DNA from: Eonycteris spelaea
Lineage: Eukaryota > Chordata > Mammalia > Chiroptera > Pteropodidae
Assembly: GCA_003508835.1 (NCBI GenBank)
Contig: PUFA01000070.1
Coordinates: 1,674,001 to 1,738,000 of the forward strand
Length of the DNA: 64,000 bases
Reading direction: 5' to 3'
The notes beneath the pieces are model-generated. The model did not search any database and was not told the origin of the DNA. It was given only the letters and a program-made list of their open reading frames with translations. Position numbers and translations under genes: made by a program. Of this stretch, positions 34,814 through 46,474 are shown one piece after another (the first letter of the stretch is position 1; the number at the start of each line of letters is the position of its first letter).

Positions 34814-37800
34814 GAGGCGACGGGGCGGGGAAGGCGGGGACCGGGGTCCGGGCCGGGGGCCGCCCCCGGTGCCTCCCTCTCCCCAGCTCCCTCCCGACCT
34901 GTCCACCGGCCGACGGGGGAGGGGCGCCGCGCCCTCCGGGGCGGCGGGCGAAGCGGGGCGGCGCCGTGCGAACTCAGATTTTGGTGGGGGGCGATATGCG
35001 GGGATGAAAGGGAAAGAGGGAGGGTGCTACAGCAGCCAACTTTTCGCTTGGGCAAATATTTTTTGGAGAGGACCGAAGGGGAACTCCAGCTTCAGGGCCC
35101 GCTCGCACGTGGAGCCGGGAGCGGCTGTTTGTGGGGTGGGTGCTTGGGTGACGGTGGGGGGTGGGGAGTCCTGCGGTGCTTTAAGTGACTTTTCAAACTT
35201 TCCTTTCTCCTTCCGCGGCTGCCTTCGCGGTGTCCCCGCCGCTGGCCGAGCTTCGATGGTGCTTCCAAGCCCAAAGTTGCTGGAGATTCTGGGAGGAGGT
35301 GACAGAGGTGGAGGAAGAGCGTGGGGGCGGGAAAGTGGGCGCTGCTGCGGGTCTCCAGGGAAGGTGGTGAGATGGGTGGAAGGCTGTCCGTAGGCTCAGG
35401 GTCTGGGGCCGGGAGTGATGCCTCGGAGATGAGTGATGCCCCAGCACAGCCCTCGCTGTCAAGTTAATACCGCAGGACTGCGGGCTTTTCACAACTACGT
35501 GTTTTCATTGTAAAAAGCGGCTCTCCGTGCCAGGTGGATTGTAGACCTTTTGTGTTTCAGTGATAAGTGTCCTGAGCAGGTTCATTTTAAGTGACTTGCA
35601 GAGGGGCAAGTTGAAGGCCTTTTGCGCCTTAAAGGCTTGGTTCTGTTGAGGTCATTTCATGGCGTTTGGTTTGTGTCGATGTTGGCCTGGGATTTCAGCT
35701 GGGTATGAATATGAAGTATCGAGTGCACCAGAATTCCCTATACAGGCCCCACGGGGCTGGAGAGATGTGCGCCCTGGCCCTGCTAAGTATCCAGAAAGAC
35801 CCTGGCTGGCAAGGTCCACCAGGTTTATTCCCCTTCTCCTCTCACTCCGGCCTGCCCTGGCTTCGAGGAAAATCCTTTAGACTTGGATGGGTTTCAGGAT
35901 GCCAGGTCCGCATGGGCTGTGGCAGCAGTCGGTGTTGAGGTTAAATGGTGCTGCGAGGGTGGGTAGACGAGGAAAGCAGGAGGAGGCCAATCTGGTGTGT
36001 GGAGAAGGGAGAGTTGTCATGGGAGCTTCCTCCAGCAGCCTGATGAGTTGGTATGGAGGGTGGCTTGGTTATTGGGCATGCCAAAAGTTTCAGGCTTTTG
36101 AAATAATGCTTACTACTGAAGAACCAATGCATGATTTCTAGTTTTTCTCTAGGTGGCACAACCTGTCTGGCTTATATCCTGTTTAATGACTCAGGGAATT
36201 CATCCCTTTTTAACCACTTCCTTATTAGATATGTATGTTCATTTCCAGCACACTTTCTGGAGAGCGACCTTACTTTTACCCACTGGAAATGCACCTCGGC
36301 TTAAGAAATGCTGTTTTTCCTTTTAGTAAAGCATATCTTAAAGGTTGCAAATAGTGGTACCAATAATTTATAACCAGGTAAAAGCACTAAATGCAAGCAT
36401 TCTGTCAAGCCCGGACTGTCCTATCAACTAAATGTCACAGTGCACTTGGTGTTAAGTGTATCTTTTGCTAAAGAAAACATCGCAGAACTGCCAACAAATT
36501 TAATTGGAATGCCGAAATAGGTAGATTTTTGGATTGTGACAAAACGTATGCCTGAAAAATACATGCTAACTTTGAAAGGTGATCAGCTAATCTGTTTGGG
36601 GGAGATAAGACTGAATTTCCTCCAGAACATAAAAATCTGAGTCAGAAATTGGGTATTCTGACTGACTTCTCCTATAGGAGAAAACAGGGAACCTTTGTTA
36701 CTTGCTGTCTTTTTTTTTCCCCCGCTTTAAAGGTTTCTTACTTTTTACTTATATTATGTGATGCTTTTCTAATTGGTGTTGTTTTATTTGGTTGTGTGTG
36801 GCATTTCTTTTTGAGGTCCTGCTTCATTGAGAATGAACAAATATATGTGCTTTGTTTCTTTTAGAATCTACCTTATATTTGCATTTCAACTATGTGTATA
36901 CATATATATATTTAATTAACTGATTTTTAATTCATATATCAGAAGACACAGCTTGAGCTTGGCTTATCCTTTAGGAAGAATTTTATTGTAAAGTAATTGG
37001 CAGTGTTTTCTGTTTGAATATGAATTCAGATTGTACTTAGCATTTTTCTTTAGGACTTACAAATTTAAATGATCCACATAGTGTTGAATTGAGTTCATGG
37101 TAAATATGAAAAGAAAGGTTAAACTACTAAGTTGGTTAGGAAAATAATGAACATAGAGGTACAAATACATTTTAAATTTTGTCTAGGATACCATTGGCCA
37201 AAAAGTCAATTTCTAATATCTTATCGTCTAACTCTAAGGATGGTTATACTCATACAACCAGTGCTCTTTCCACATTCCCCACACTCAATTTACATTTAAA
37301 CATTCTAAAACCTATTATGGAGACTACTCTAGCATAACATTTTTTCATGTAGATTTCATTGAGCTAAATCTCTTTCTGAAAGTTAATGCAAATTAACAAA
37401 AGCTGCTAGCTCCTTTAAAGACCACATATTTGAACAAGTATTTCTTAGCATTACTCTTTTTTAAAAAGTGCTAATCTCAACTCAAAGATTTAGGGAATCT
37501 GCTTTCTTGGTATTGTCACATACGAAAAGAGTTTTGGCCAATCTATATAAATTCATGCCGTACCTACACACCATTCATAACTTGGGTTCATCTTGAAGGC
37601 CTCTGTCAAGATGATACTGAGTGAAGTATTGCTACTGCATGCAATGCTGAGCAGAGAAACTGTAACATATGGGTTGTTAGAGTAAATGCAGTCACTTCCA
37701 AAAAGACATGTTAAGATTCACTCATGTATGGTGACATAGTGTTAAAATAAAATTCAGGACACATTACTCTATCTTTCCCCCCACCCCCCGATTTTCTGCC

Positions 37801-38435
37801 TGAGCTGATAAACCCAATCCATTTAGAAACCACCTAATACACTTTGGGTAGATGTTTCAGGAAAGTGAAATAATTCTGAAGCTGTTCTGTTTAAAATCCT
37901 TTCCAATCAAATTGAATTAAGTAATTTATTAGTTGTTTTAATTTTTTTTATTAGCTGATCATGTGTAATAGGAATACAGTTGTTAAGGAGAATCTCAGCA
38001 TGAGGCATAGATGCCTTGGTAATTAACAATGCCTTTCTTCTGCCTTGTATGCATACGTGCATACACATGTTCACCAGGGGAAAATGTATGCATTTTGTAT
38101 AGCTCCTCTCCCTCTTGCCTTTCTGTGCTCATAAATTTTGGTGGTCAACTGATGAACTTGAGAACTTCCCTTTGGACTTCTGTAGGAATTATTGTGTCTG
38201 AGGTTCTGTGTCTGTCTTGTCAGATGACAGTATTTGGATCTCTGTAGATATAAAGAATTAGTTTTTATAAAATAGTTATGAGGAAGCACAGGGAGCATAA
38301 GTAGTGTGCCTTTATTATAGCTTTGGTTTATTTCATTTTTTTGCATCACAAGGATGTGGCAATCCTCCTGCATACAGTCTGCTTAACAAAAGTCGTTGGA
38401 AATTTGAGTTTTTACCGGGATGCGTGGGGAAAAGA
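34808..38435 (+). other. GRIP1: GRIP1 intron 1, proximal repeat-free part
   Basis: After the CpG island fades (about 35280) the DNA becomes AT-rich. I see no recognisable repeat until 38440 and no exon. First-intron regulatory elements are plausible but not demonstrable here. Confidence 0.5.
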
Positions 38436-38439
38436 GATC

Positions 38440-38625
38440 AAAACATATGGAGAGTCTGCTGTGTGTTGGGCACTGTGTTCAATGTTTCATATGCATTATT
38501 TGATACAACCTTATCACATGCCTGTTAAGTAAGTATTATTATTATTTTCCCTGGTAGCTGAAGAAACTGTTGCTCAGAGAATGCAAAAAAATCTCTTGAA
38601 GTTACAAGGCTGAGTTAGGGCACCA
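38440..38625 (-). mobile_element. MIR SINE remnant
   Basis: GTTGGGCACTGTGTTCAATG, TATGCATTATTTGATACAAC and AGTAAGTATTATTATTATTT are reversed MIR blocks. Confidence 0.8.
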
Positions 38626-38629
38626 GTTT

Positions 38630-39770
38630 CTAAAGAGATAATTCAAAAAAGAAGATACAATTTCCTGAGATGAGGTTTTGAGCAAGCATTATATTAATAT
38701 TATGACATCTTATGGTTTTTTTTTTTTGAACAGAATAATGAACTACCACCAAATCTTTCATCAGAAGATTTTTTTAGTTAAATATATCTGGAAAGAGGCT
38801 TCCTAAGTATATTGTGGCTTTTGACTAACTTTGTTACTTAGGTTTATTAACTTTAATCATAAGGATTGAAACGTCAATATATTTTTTAAGTAGAATTATT
38901 TGGCTAAATTTAAAGAAACTAATTTAAGTTAATGGCACCGGAGATGACATAGTTACATAGTTTTCCTTCTTTTCAAAGATATTTGTCATGAAGGCAAAAA
39001 TTAACAAAAATTTGGTATTCTTCCTTACTGCAGCGAACTGGGAAACCTACTGTATTGTTAATAGCCATTGTGCATTTGCTCTTTTGCCAGCATTTTATTT
39101 AATTAAAGCCATCCATCTGAACTCTCAGCCTGACTATCTATCAGAAGGCCAGTGGCCAAACAAAGGAACTTCAGATAACGCTTTCTTCTGCAGCAGCCAG
39201 ATTGGTTTCTTTCAAGAAGAAAAAGAAGTACCAACTTTAATTGGTAAAGGATATTGAGAGTTGAATATCATCAGTTTTAAAACTGTTATTAAATGCTGAT
39301 GGTGACTGTTTGCTGAAGGCATTTAGGATCTGATCAGTTTATTTTCAGTAAAGTGAAATAATAGTTTAATAATGCAAAATACACAAGTAATAGTAATACA
39401 AAGTAATACATGTAACAGAGAATGCTGTTCAAATGCAAGAGGTAAACCTGGGTTTGAATCTCTTCTTTTCTCTGTATGAAAGTACATTTCTTAAATTCAG
39501 AGGTTTCCTAAATATAAAATCTATCCATAAGAATGTCCTTATTCAAGGAACTTACGTGTTTAGGCATGTCAGTGGACAAAGGGTGCTGTCAGTTTTACGG
39601 GAAAATTAACATTCTTTAAATATATTTGCTGATTAAAATGCACCTGATCAAATTTCTTACCATCTTTCATTTCAACATGATTAAGCTTTAAGCACCAAGC
39701 CAGGTGTTGAATAGAATATGAAAACATGGCTGGTAGCCTAGATTCTAGCCCCGCCCAGCAGAGAGGTGGG
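38630..39770 (+). other. Intronic, nothing recognised
   Basis: It contains an 89-codon open frame at 38988-39257 that I do not recognise and regard as chance, and a faint MIR-like string at about 39440-39500. Confidence 0.4.
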
Positions 39771-39774
39771 CCAC

Positions 39775-40005
39775 AAGGTATTTGGAGTCAAACAGCAGTG
39801 GCTTTAAGTCCATGTCAACACTTCTAGCTCTGTAGTCTTTTTTACTGCTCAAAGGATGCTGTGTTCCTTTAAGATGAGGTACAAGTAATATCTACCTCAT
39901 GGGAGGATTGAGTGAAATTAACTAATCCGGGGGAATTTATGACAGTACCTTGCATATAGTTCAGGGATCAGTGATGGCAACTGCTATTATTGTTATCATA
40001 TCTTG
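39775..40005 (+). mobile_element. MIR SINE remnant
   Basis: GGAGTCAAACAGCAGTGGCT, ATATCTACCTCATGGGAGGA, TTGAGTGAAATTAACTAA and GACAGTACCTTGCATATAGT match the MIR order. Confidence 0.75.
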
Positions 40006-40199
40006 ATATAGATTGGTAAACTTACACCTTCAGGTGTTCTGATGATGAAACAGTAAGTTTTTATTCTTTAAAAACTTCAAAAACAAGTAAAAAGTCCGAT
40101 GTTTTGTGAAAAGTGACATGGAAACAGAACTTTACAAGGCCAAGGTCTTTTATATATTCTATTTTGATTCTCTCGTGAAGAAGAAACTCCATGTAAAGG

Positions 40200-40960
40200 G
40201 AACATTTCATACATTGAGTAAACATTTATTGGCCACGAACTGCCATCATGGGTGCTGGGGATGAAAAAATCACGGCTCCTGTTTTGAAGATTATTATGTA
40301 TAGTTATAGTGTCATTGATATGACCGATAACTCAGTCAGCCCCTCTCCTCCTATACAGATTAGTGCTGAGGGAGCAGAGAAGAGGGCTTGATTGTGCTGA
40401 GGGCAGGCGGGGGGAAGGAAGCTTCTGGGGACAGCTCTTAGAGGAGGTGGCACAGAGGAAGTTGTAAAAGACCTGAAGGAAGGGGAGGGGTTTGGATGGT
40501 TGAGAGGGGCTGTGAGGGGAGATATTTCAGGCAAGGGCATAGTATGTTCCAAAGCATGGTGGAACAAAATAATCCAGGAGCCACTACTGATTTCTAAAGG
40601 AGCTGAAGTATAGAATATGAACCTGCATATGAACTGCAGACTGCAAATATGCATTTTCCTATGAGGTGGGGAAATTGATGGGAGAAGATGAGACTAGAAA
40701 GAGCCGGCTTTGGAAGGGCTCGTATGCCAGATAGAATTCAGATTGTATCCATCAGGTGATGAGTTAATAATGGAAGGACATCCAACAGAGAAGTCAGGGG
40801 ATCAAATTTGCATTGTAGGAGGGTCATCTTGGCTGCAAGGACTGGGAAAAGGAGGGACTGAGGGTGGGGATTAGGTAGGAGGCTATTGCCTCATTTTAGG
40901 CCAGGCAGAGATACTCATGAGGATACTCATGGCAAACAGGTGAACATAGGAAATATGGAA
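40200..40960 (-). mobile_element. L2-like LINE remnant
   Basis: TTTATTGGCCACGAACTGCC with GGGTGCTGGGGATGAAAAAA is the reversed L2 tail. It runs into GGCAAGGGCATAGTATGTTC, GAGAAGTCAGGGGATCAAAT and TAGGAGGCTATTGCCTCATT, which resembles L2 upstream sequence. Confidence 0.6.
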
Positions 40961-41439
40961 GGTCTCTTGTTTAGGTAGTGATTGAGAGCCAGTGCCTTCA
41001 TACAAAGCCTGGTATTATTTTTCTACCACACATTGCCTTTTTTTCTCCCTCTTCACCCCAAATCTTTGTAGGGGGAAAATCTAAACAGAATCTGGTAGAA
41101 TAATGTAAAATTGAGGACTGCCAAAGTGATTGGAAACCAGGCTGGGTCATGATGATAGCTTAATGTGCACTAGCTTTTTATGTAAATTATATTTAATTAA
41201 ATTATATAAAATTGTTATACTGTCTAATCCTAAAGGAAAAATAATTATCCTGTGCATTTGTCTTCTAAAACTAATTTGGAATTTTAAGTGATTTTTTTTT
41301 AAACATAGGAAATTGGTAATTATTTTATAGAAATGTCTTTCCTAGTAATAGAATTGGACTATTTTGTTAAAAAATTATTTTTTGAAAACAACTAAATGCT
41401 CTGTGAATAAAGTTTTAAATACTTCTTATACTGGACTCA

Positions 41440-41600
41440 AAATTAGAAAACCAGGATTAAAGCCTTCTCTTAGTCGTGTTGCTGGTTATTTGATTTAGGC
41501 AGACAGATTGCCACTCCGAAGCTGTTTTCTCATCTGTAAAGTAAGTATGATTCTTGGCATGCTAACCTCCTGGGATTATGTTATAGACTGAAAGCTTTTA
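41440..41600 (+). mobile_element. MIR fragment
   Basis: AACCAGGATTAAAGCCTTCT then GTTTTCTCATCTGTAAAGTA and CTAACCTCCTGGGATTATG follow the MIR order. Confidence 0.65.
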
Positions 41601-41604
41601 TTGT

Positions 41605-43010
41605 TACAAGTCACATTACAAAGGGGAGAAGTTGTTGAAAGACTGAGATTCTTAAAAAACATTTGTCTGTTAGCTGGTCATTTCTGGATGGAGGCATTAT
41701 TTGCATAACTTCTGTTTTATAAACTGGACATTTTCATTAAAAAAAAATCTTAATTATTAGTCTTCCAAAATGAAGTTCAGATATGTTATGGGGTTTCCCC
41801 TGAAGCTAAGTTATTATAACTACTTATAATAAAGTTATTTGAATGATGCAACTAGATTACAATATATAGCTTTTAACCAATCCAAAGTCCTGTGCCTACA
41901 ACTTTGTAAGGCCAAAACTCAAAATGTCAGGGTTTGGAGTAAAGAAAGGATTATGATTGAGAAGGTGCCAGCTGAGAAGATTGGAGCTCTAGTAGCCCAT
42001 TAAATTCATCTTAAAGTACAGAGTTCAGGCTTCTTTTATGCCAAGGAAGGATAAAAAGTTTTTGTAAAAACTCAAGCCCCAAACAGAATTTCGTCTAAAG
42101 AAGGAACTATTACCCTGCTTGCCTGGGAAACAACACAGGCTCAAACAAGATGTAGTTTGAGTGAAAGAACATTTCCCTGTTATAGCTGCACTATTCCTTA
42201 GGGCAGCCTCTTTCCTGGCTGTGCTTGAAAAAGTCCAGTTCAGGTGCTGAGTGGACCTTGACATTGCTCCCTGTTGTGCAGCTTTCTGCTTCTCTCCAGA
42301 CTAGGCTTCTGACTTCACCCAGGATCCAAGATTTCTTTACTTCTCAAATCGAAATCATGTATGGAACCTTTTTTTAAGGGACATCTGTACTGCCAACTAT
42401 ATTTATTTTTATTACACTACTTACATATGTACTAACATAAAACTAGGTGTAAACTCCTGATGCTTATAGCTCTCATCCAACCGCAAAACCAAAACAGATT
42501 TTACAAATGAAATACAAACTACCAAAAAAATCAGTAACTTTAAAATTAACATTTACTTCATATGACTTGGGATTATGTCCCTGAAACTAAATTCCCTTTT
42601 GCAGTACGAATATGGTACTTGCTACTATGGAAAGCAATATTGCCACTTTTTTTTTTTCTAGTCGAACTCCTTGGTTTTGGCAGCCTGTTGTCACTTGGTC
42701 TTTTCCTGGGCATGAGCACATCATTTATATGTGAAGCCGTCTACTCTCCTTGGTCTGTTTTGCACCTTTGTGATCCTAAATATGAAACCCAGTATTGGCG
42801 CCACAGTTGGCGGCCGTATTAGGCAGCCCACATTTAACATAGCTGGGGGTGCAGAGAAGAGTTCAGAAGAATGGGTGGGTGTGTGTTTAAAAATGTATAC
42901 CCTATTTTTAACATACACAGATGAAACAATTTATTTCCTATAGCCCCTTTAACCTTAACTTCAAGATCCCATTATGAATATGGAAAACATCCGATCTTAT
43001 CTATTAAGAG
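41605..43010 (+). other. Intronic, nothing recognised
   Basis: Short open frames only. A T-run at 42650-42658 precedes a C/T-rich stretch. No exon is supported. Confidence 0.4.
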
Positions 43011-43014
43011 CAAG

Positions 43015-43267
43015 GGGTTTGGGGAGCTGTTTGAAAAAGGTGAAGGGGTTAAGAAATATAAATTGGTAGATACAGAATAGCCACCGGAATGTAAAGTTTA
43101 GAAGAGGGAATATAGTTAGTAATATTGTAATAAGTATGTATGGCCAGGTGGAAACTAGACTAATCATGGGGATTACATAGTAAATTATATAAATGTCTAA
43201 TCACTATGCTGTACACCTGAAATTAATGTAAAATGATATTGAATATCAACTGTAATTGAAAAATAAA
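43015..43267 (+). mobile_element. L1 3' end, lineage-type L1 with A-rich tail
   Basis: GTGAAGGGGTTAAGAAATAT, AAATTGGTAGATACAGAATA, ATATTGTAATAAGTATGTAT, ACTATGCTGTACACCTGAAA and TGAATATCAACTGTAATTGA are followed by AAAAATAAAA. It is less decayed than the other repeats. From memory the tail resembles bat L1s. Confidence 0.8.
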
Positions 43268-43319
43268 AGGAGCACATTAGTTCCTGGTTTAGAAATTCTC
43301 TGGTCAGTTCTATTATTTC

Positions 43320-44225
43320 TCAAGAATTTCCCCTTCTCTCATTCCCAAGATAGCATTTGGGTGAAGGGGACAGCTTACTATCCTTGTGGCACTGGGCAAA
43401 GGGCATCGTTTTCATTGTGTGACCCTCACTGAGTCTGTTCTGGACTTGGCACACATGTGACTGGGCGTTGTACCCAGGTTCTAGTGAAATGAGACTGTTT
43501 CTGTTGGTCTTTTGAATGTCACCCGAAAGCTGGTTTGGATGTCTGGACCTTGGCATTGCGTCTGGTGGCACCTTCTGCAGACATTGCCACTGTATTGCTC
43601 CAGTGCCATGTTGAATGCTGCCTGCGTGAAGAGGGCACCATCAGTTAGGATTATTGGTCAAAATGATCACTCATGCCCTCAAAGCTACACAGATGTTAGG
43701 TTTTTTTCTTTTGCACTTGTCAAGGAGTTTTGAACTCTTGTAGCATATTAGACACTTACATCTGATCTTTTGTCCCCCAGTTCTCCACTTCCTTTTCCCC
43801 CTCTTTCTCTGTTGTACCAGTTATGTGGAGTGGCTTATGTGACTGGAAAACGTAAAGCTGGAAGAGACAGGAGTCATGAATAATAAGGTGGAAGAGTCCT
43901 GTTCCCATCATTAGATGGGTACCTCTCCCTAAGATCAGAACATCACGGAAGAAAGAGAGAACTGTCAAATAGCCCAGAGATGACGTAGCTTGAAGCTGGC
44001 AAGTAATTTCAACCATCTACTGGTGTACTTTGTACACAAACCTTTCTCACTTAATAGTTTATGATAAAGCTGCCCTTTATCTTTCAGCAGCAATGTGTGA
44101 ACATGAGAAATGACATATTTCTTCTCATGATTGGTAATGTAATTGCAATGTACATTGTGTATTAAATGTTTTACTTTGTATTTTGAATAAAGACATTCAG
44201 AGGTGATCCCTGGAAATACTCAAGA
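43320..44225 (+). other. Unassigned intronic segment ending in a poly-A signal
   Basis: About 0.9 kb of non-repetitive, moderately GC-rich sequence ends in a T-rich region with AATAAA near 44188. The end looks like a 3' UTR, so a retrocopy or an unannotated non-coding exon is possible. No reading frame of convincing length and no poly-A tail were seen. Confidence 0.25.
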
Positions 44226-44229
44226 GTTC

Positions 44230-45145
44230 TTGTATCAATTGGTGTTAGAATTAATAAAAATAATAGATGTATATATTTTTACTGGTGAGGTGTTTATTTT
44301 ATTTCCACAGTTGTTGGATATAGCAGACAGTATGAAAATTTGACAGAGTTTGACAGCATAAATTACTAGAGTTTATTTTTTTACGTACAGTTCATCATTT
44401 GAGAAAAAAGTTACCAAATGTAGTTTTCACCTGTTTAGTACATTAAACAATAGCAAAACAGTGGAAAATAACATAGGTGAACATTCAGATAATAATATAG
44501 TAGAAATTTATTTGTTCATTCTGATATATAATCTATGAATAGTTTTTCTCCTTAATATCTTCCAATGTCCGGTGTTTATATCTCATTACTGATATTCATA
44601 AATTTCATTGAAAAAGACTGAGAGGAATATACATATCCTTATAAAGTCAAACTTGGCTAGTCACAGGATTTCTACACTGCTCATTTGAAAAGTGTCAGGA
44701 TTGTTGACTAAAGGAGAGTGGCATTTAAAATTAGATTTTTCAGATGAATTCAAGTGTTCCTTTTTAAATGTGTAATTTTCTAGTGTGTGCATAGTACATT
44801 TTCATTAAATGAAAACCTTGAACAAGGCAATGTAAATTTAGTTTCTTTGTTACTATTTTACTTTCCCGCTCTATAATTTTAGGAGAATGGAAATTTGCCA
44901 GGCTAGAATCAGACACCTGTAGTGTTGCATCTGCTGAGAAAGCCCATCATCTGGCTTTGCTAGTGAATTTGAATGCTGATATATGTATGAGAGCCCAACC
45001 TTGAAAGAGTAGCTCTAGTTTCTTCACCAACAGTCATATAAAATGATCGACTATGATCTGGGCGCTGTATTCAATGACTGTATTTCCTCCAAATCCAACC
45101 CTCTCAGCCTCTACTGATTATACTGGAAAAGGGGGAGGGCAGGGT
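44230..45145 (+). other. Intronic AT-rich, nothing recognised
   Basis: No assignable element. Confidence 0.4.
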
Positions 45146-45149
45146 ATTT

Positions 45150-45545
45150 GTCTGCTCGGCTCTCCATAACAAAATACTGTGGATTGGAGGGCTTAAACAA
45201 CAGAATTTCTTTTCCCCACAGTTTTGGAGGCTAGAAGTCTTTAATCCAAGGTGTCAGCATGACCATCTTCTGGGGAGAGCTGTCTTTTTGGGTTACCAGT
45301 GGCGGCCTTTTCTCTGTGTGAACTCACATAGCCTTAAACTGTGCATGACGTGTGGGGATGAGAGAGCTCTACTATCTCTTCTTATATGGATGCTAATCCT
45401 GTGGGATCAGGGCCCCACTCTTATGACTTCATTTCACCTTAATTACTTATTAAGAGGCCTTGGCTCCAAATACAGCCAGACTAGAGGTAGTAAGGGCTTC
45501 AACATATTAATTTGGGGTGGGGGACACAAGCATTCAGTCCATAAT
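45150..45545 (-). mobile_element. MLT1-type LTR (ERVL-MaLR)
   Basis: CTCCATAACAAAATACTGTG, GGCTTAAACAACAGAATTTC, CCACAGTTTTGGAGGCTAGA, GGGGCTTCAACATATTAATT-like text (near 45495) and CATTCAGTCCATAATA give a clear reversed MLT1 LTR. Confidence 0.85.
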
Positions 45546-45619
45546 AGACAGCTAGAGAAGAGTACTCAGTGGTTTATATAATGTTCTTACAAATTTCGTC
45601 TTTCTGTGTCTGGAAACAG

Positions 45620-46185
45620 CTCCCTTTGAGCAGAAGATGGTGTACTGGTTTTAAAATATGACTTTCAAAATTTTTTGGCCATTTCCGATTGACTGCCTGT
45701 GTCCCCTCCATTTGAATCTGGCCATGCTTATGGCTACTTAAACCAGTAGGGTACTGGAAGTGATTCTGTGTGACTTCTGTGTCTGGGATACAGGAGACGA
45801 TGCAGTTTTCCCCGTGTTAGCTGGAACACTTGTGTGTGAAGTCCTGAGCCGCTAAGTGGCTGCTTCTGACTACCCTGAGGCCACCATGTTGTGAGGAAGC
45901 CAATTCACATGGTGAGACCATGGGTGGGCAATCCTGGTATTCAGTCTCCCCAGCCCAGACACCACACATGTGAGTAAATGAGCCTTTAGATGATTTCAGC
46001 CCCCAGTTATTGAGTCATCCCTGCCTTTGAGTTTTCACAGCTGAGGCCCCAGACATTGTAGAATAGATACAGGCCATTCTTACTGTGTCCTTTCTGAATT
46101 CCTGACCCACAAAATCTATGAACATAATTAAATGGTTTGTAAAAGGTACCTAGGTTTTGGGGTACTTTGTTACACAGGATTCCCT
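45620..46185 (+). mobile_element. MLT1-type LTR (ERVL-MaLR), second copy
   Basis: GAGGCCACCATGTTGTGAGG, GCCTTTAGATGATTTCAGCC, AATTCCTGACCCACAAAATC and TTTTGGGGTACTTTGTTACA occur in MLT1 order. It lies head-to-head with the reversed copy just upstream but belongs to a different subtype. Confidence 0.75.
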
Positions 46186-46329
46186 TATCTCTCATTCTGT
46201 TGCATTCTCTGGAACTCATTTTTTATCGTTAGCAAAATCCTTTATGTCCTCGGCCTCAGCGTCCTCCATTAACTTCCCCTTAATCTTCTTGCTCTAATTG
46301 AAATTTGACTTACCCTTAAGGCATTGGTG

Positions 46330-46470
46330 CCTCTGTGTCCTCTCAGGTGGTGGCAATTTTCATTCACATGCCCCTGGAGATTTATGTGTTTTGTTACTGC
46401 TCTATTTCCAGCACACGGTAGACTCTTTGGCTCATAGTAGGTGCTCAGTAAATACCTGTTGAATGATCTG
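46330..46470 (+). mobile_element. L2 LINE 3' fragment
   Basis: CTATTTCCAGCACACGGTAG, GGCTCATAGTAGGTGCTCAG and TAAATACCTGTTGAATGAT form the L2 tail. Confidence 0.75.
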
Positions 46471-46474
46471 AGTC

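Larger units (their letters stand above)
33930..35280. promoter_or_regulatory. GRIP1: CpG island spanning the GRIP1b promoter, 5' UTR and first exon
   Basis: Base composition changes sharply from AT-rich flanks to strongly GC-rich DNA dense in CpG, with GC boxes such as GGGCGGGGG near 33944 and GGGGCGGGG near 34822. I see no convincing TATA box, which fits a dispersed CpG-island promoter. The island contains the coding exon near its downstream half and fades into intron 1. A divergent antisense transcript is possible, as at many such islands, but nothing in the sequence demonstrates one. Confidence 0.85.

Noticed and set aside
34750..35007. Unspliced extension of the GRIP1b frame to 85 codons
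   Set aside because: The strong AG|GTGAGA donor at 34807/34808 and the known phase-1 junction indicate splicing. The sequence after it is GC-rich intron.
33827..35188. 453-codon open frame through the CpG island on the + strand
   Set aside because: GC-rich DNA is poor in stop codons. The protein is low-complexity Arg/Pro/Gly/Ala with no domain, several equally long frames overlap it on both strands, and it runs across the GRIP1b donor.
45288..45581. 97-codon open frame on the + strand
   Set aside because: It falls within the reversed MLT1 LTR.
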